NCBI GenBank assembly: GCA_035345875.1
Contig: DAORDH010000002.1
Coordinates: 124,001 to 188,000 of the forward strand
Source: UBA2033 sp035345875
GTDB lineage: Bacteria; Spirochaetota; Leptospiria; Leptospirales; Leptospiraceae
Direction of reading: 5' to 3'
DNA: 64,000 nt
The position numbers and the translations under genes are program-made. A model generated the notes under the pieces. The model ran no database searches and was not told the origin of the DNA. It was given only the letters and a program-made list of their open reading frames with translations. Positions 63,995-64,000 of this stretch are shown here, one piece after another; within the stretch, counting starts at the first letter, position 1, and each line of letters begins with the position of its first letter.

Positions 63995-64000
63995 AAAGAA

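Overview
The window is 64 kb of AT-rich DNA (roughly one third G+C) with one run of exactly 100 N. It fits a spirochaete of the Leptospira/Leptospiraceae type. The reasons are a lipoprotein resembling a small family I associate with Leptospira, many lipoproteins with loose lipoboxes (FSQC, VSSC, QFGC, YGC), large Cache-type adenylate cyclases, 7TM-SpoIIE phosphatases, ankyrin proteins and many short hypothetical exported proteins. This assignment is inferred from gene content; no rRNA or tRNA gene was recognised. No phage, insertion sequence or CRISPR array is present.

Layout. 0-10 kb (minus strand): the start of a probable MscS-type gene leaving the left edge, an SGLT-type symporter coupled to a tiny membrane protein, a methyltransferase, and a giant Tyr/Phe-rich repeat protein whose 315-bp repeat array contains the assembly gap. 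9-16 kb: a nonsense-mutated AhpD-like gene, a DUF1801 protein, guaA and queF back to back, a lipoprotein and an SDR enzyme, with structured non-coding DNA between them. 15.7-23 kb: an unusual four-part channel (periplasmic binding protein, Cys-loop-receptor-like domain, MscS pore, cyclic-nucleotide-binding domain), a Ser/Thr-rich lipoprotein and a class III nucleotide cyclase. 23-34.5 kb: a dead Uma2 gene, an acyltransferase, a membrane-anchored AraC regulator, an HXXEE protein, PP2C, a CsgG-like lipoprotein, an IGHMBP2/UPF1-type helicase and a tandem haemerythrin.

34.6-44.6 kb (plus strand) holds two signalling or enzyme-like operons. The first is ankyrin protein / 7TM-SpoIIE phosphatase / RppH / J-domain pseudokinase. 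The second is VWA protein / pyruvate-kinase-like protein / divergent PurA / lipoprotein. 44.8-51.8 kb holds a citrate synthase homologue that has lost two of three catalytic residues, a tightly overlapping SixA-Hpt-acyl-CoA dehydrogenase-glycosyltransferase operon, a STAS/J-domain pair and a UbiE-like methyltransferase. 52-59 kb holds an ICMT-type methyltransferase, a second acyltransferase paralogue, a lipoprotein with a 166-bp tandem duplication at its 3' end, AlkD, DUF1801, a CPBP protease and DUF1349. The right end has a large ankyrin plus double-CbbX-type AAA+ protein and a HEPN/MNT toxin-antitoxin pair.

How parts may work together. The clearest functional link is a nucleotide cyclase encoded about 1.3 kb from a channel with a cyclic-nucleotide-binding domain, suggesting cNMP-gated ion flux with additional ligand sensing outside. 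A family of intergenic repeats with ACCACCGA/TCGGTGGT ends, and related motifs repeating every 9-10 bp, occurs at least seven times, mostly at 3' ends of genes. I regard the channel and cyclase, the VWA/PK-like/PurA-like operon, the dead-site citrate synthase and the repeat family as the points most worth following.
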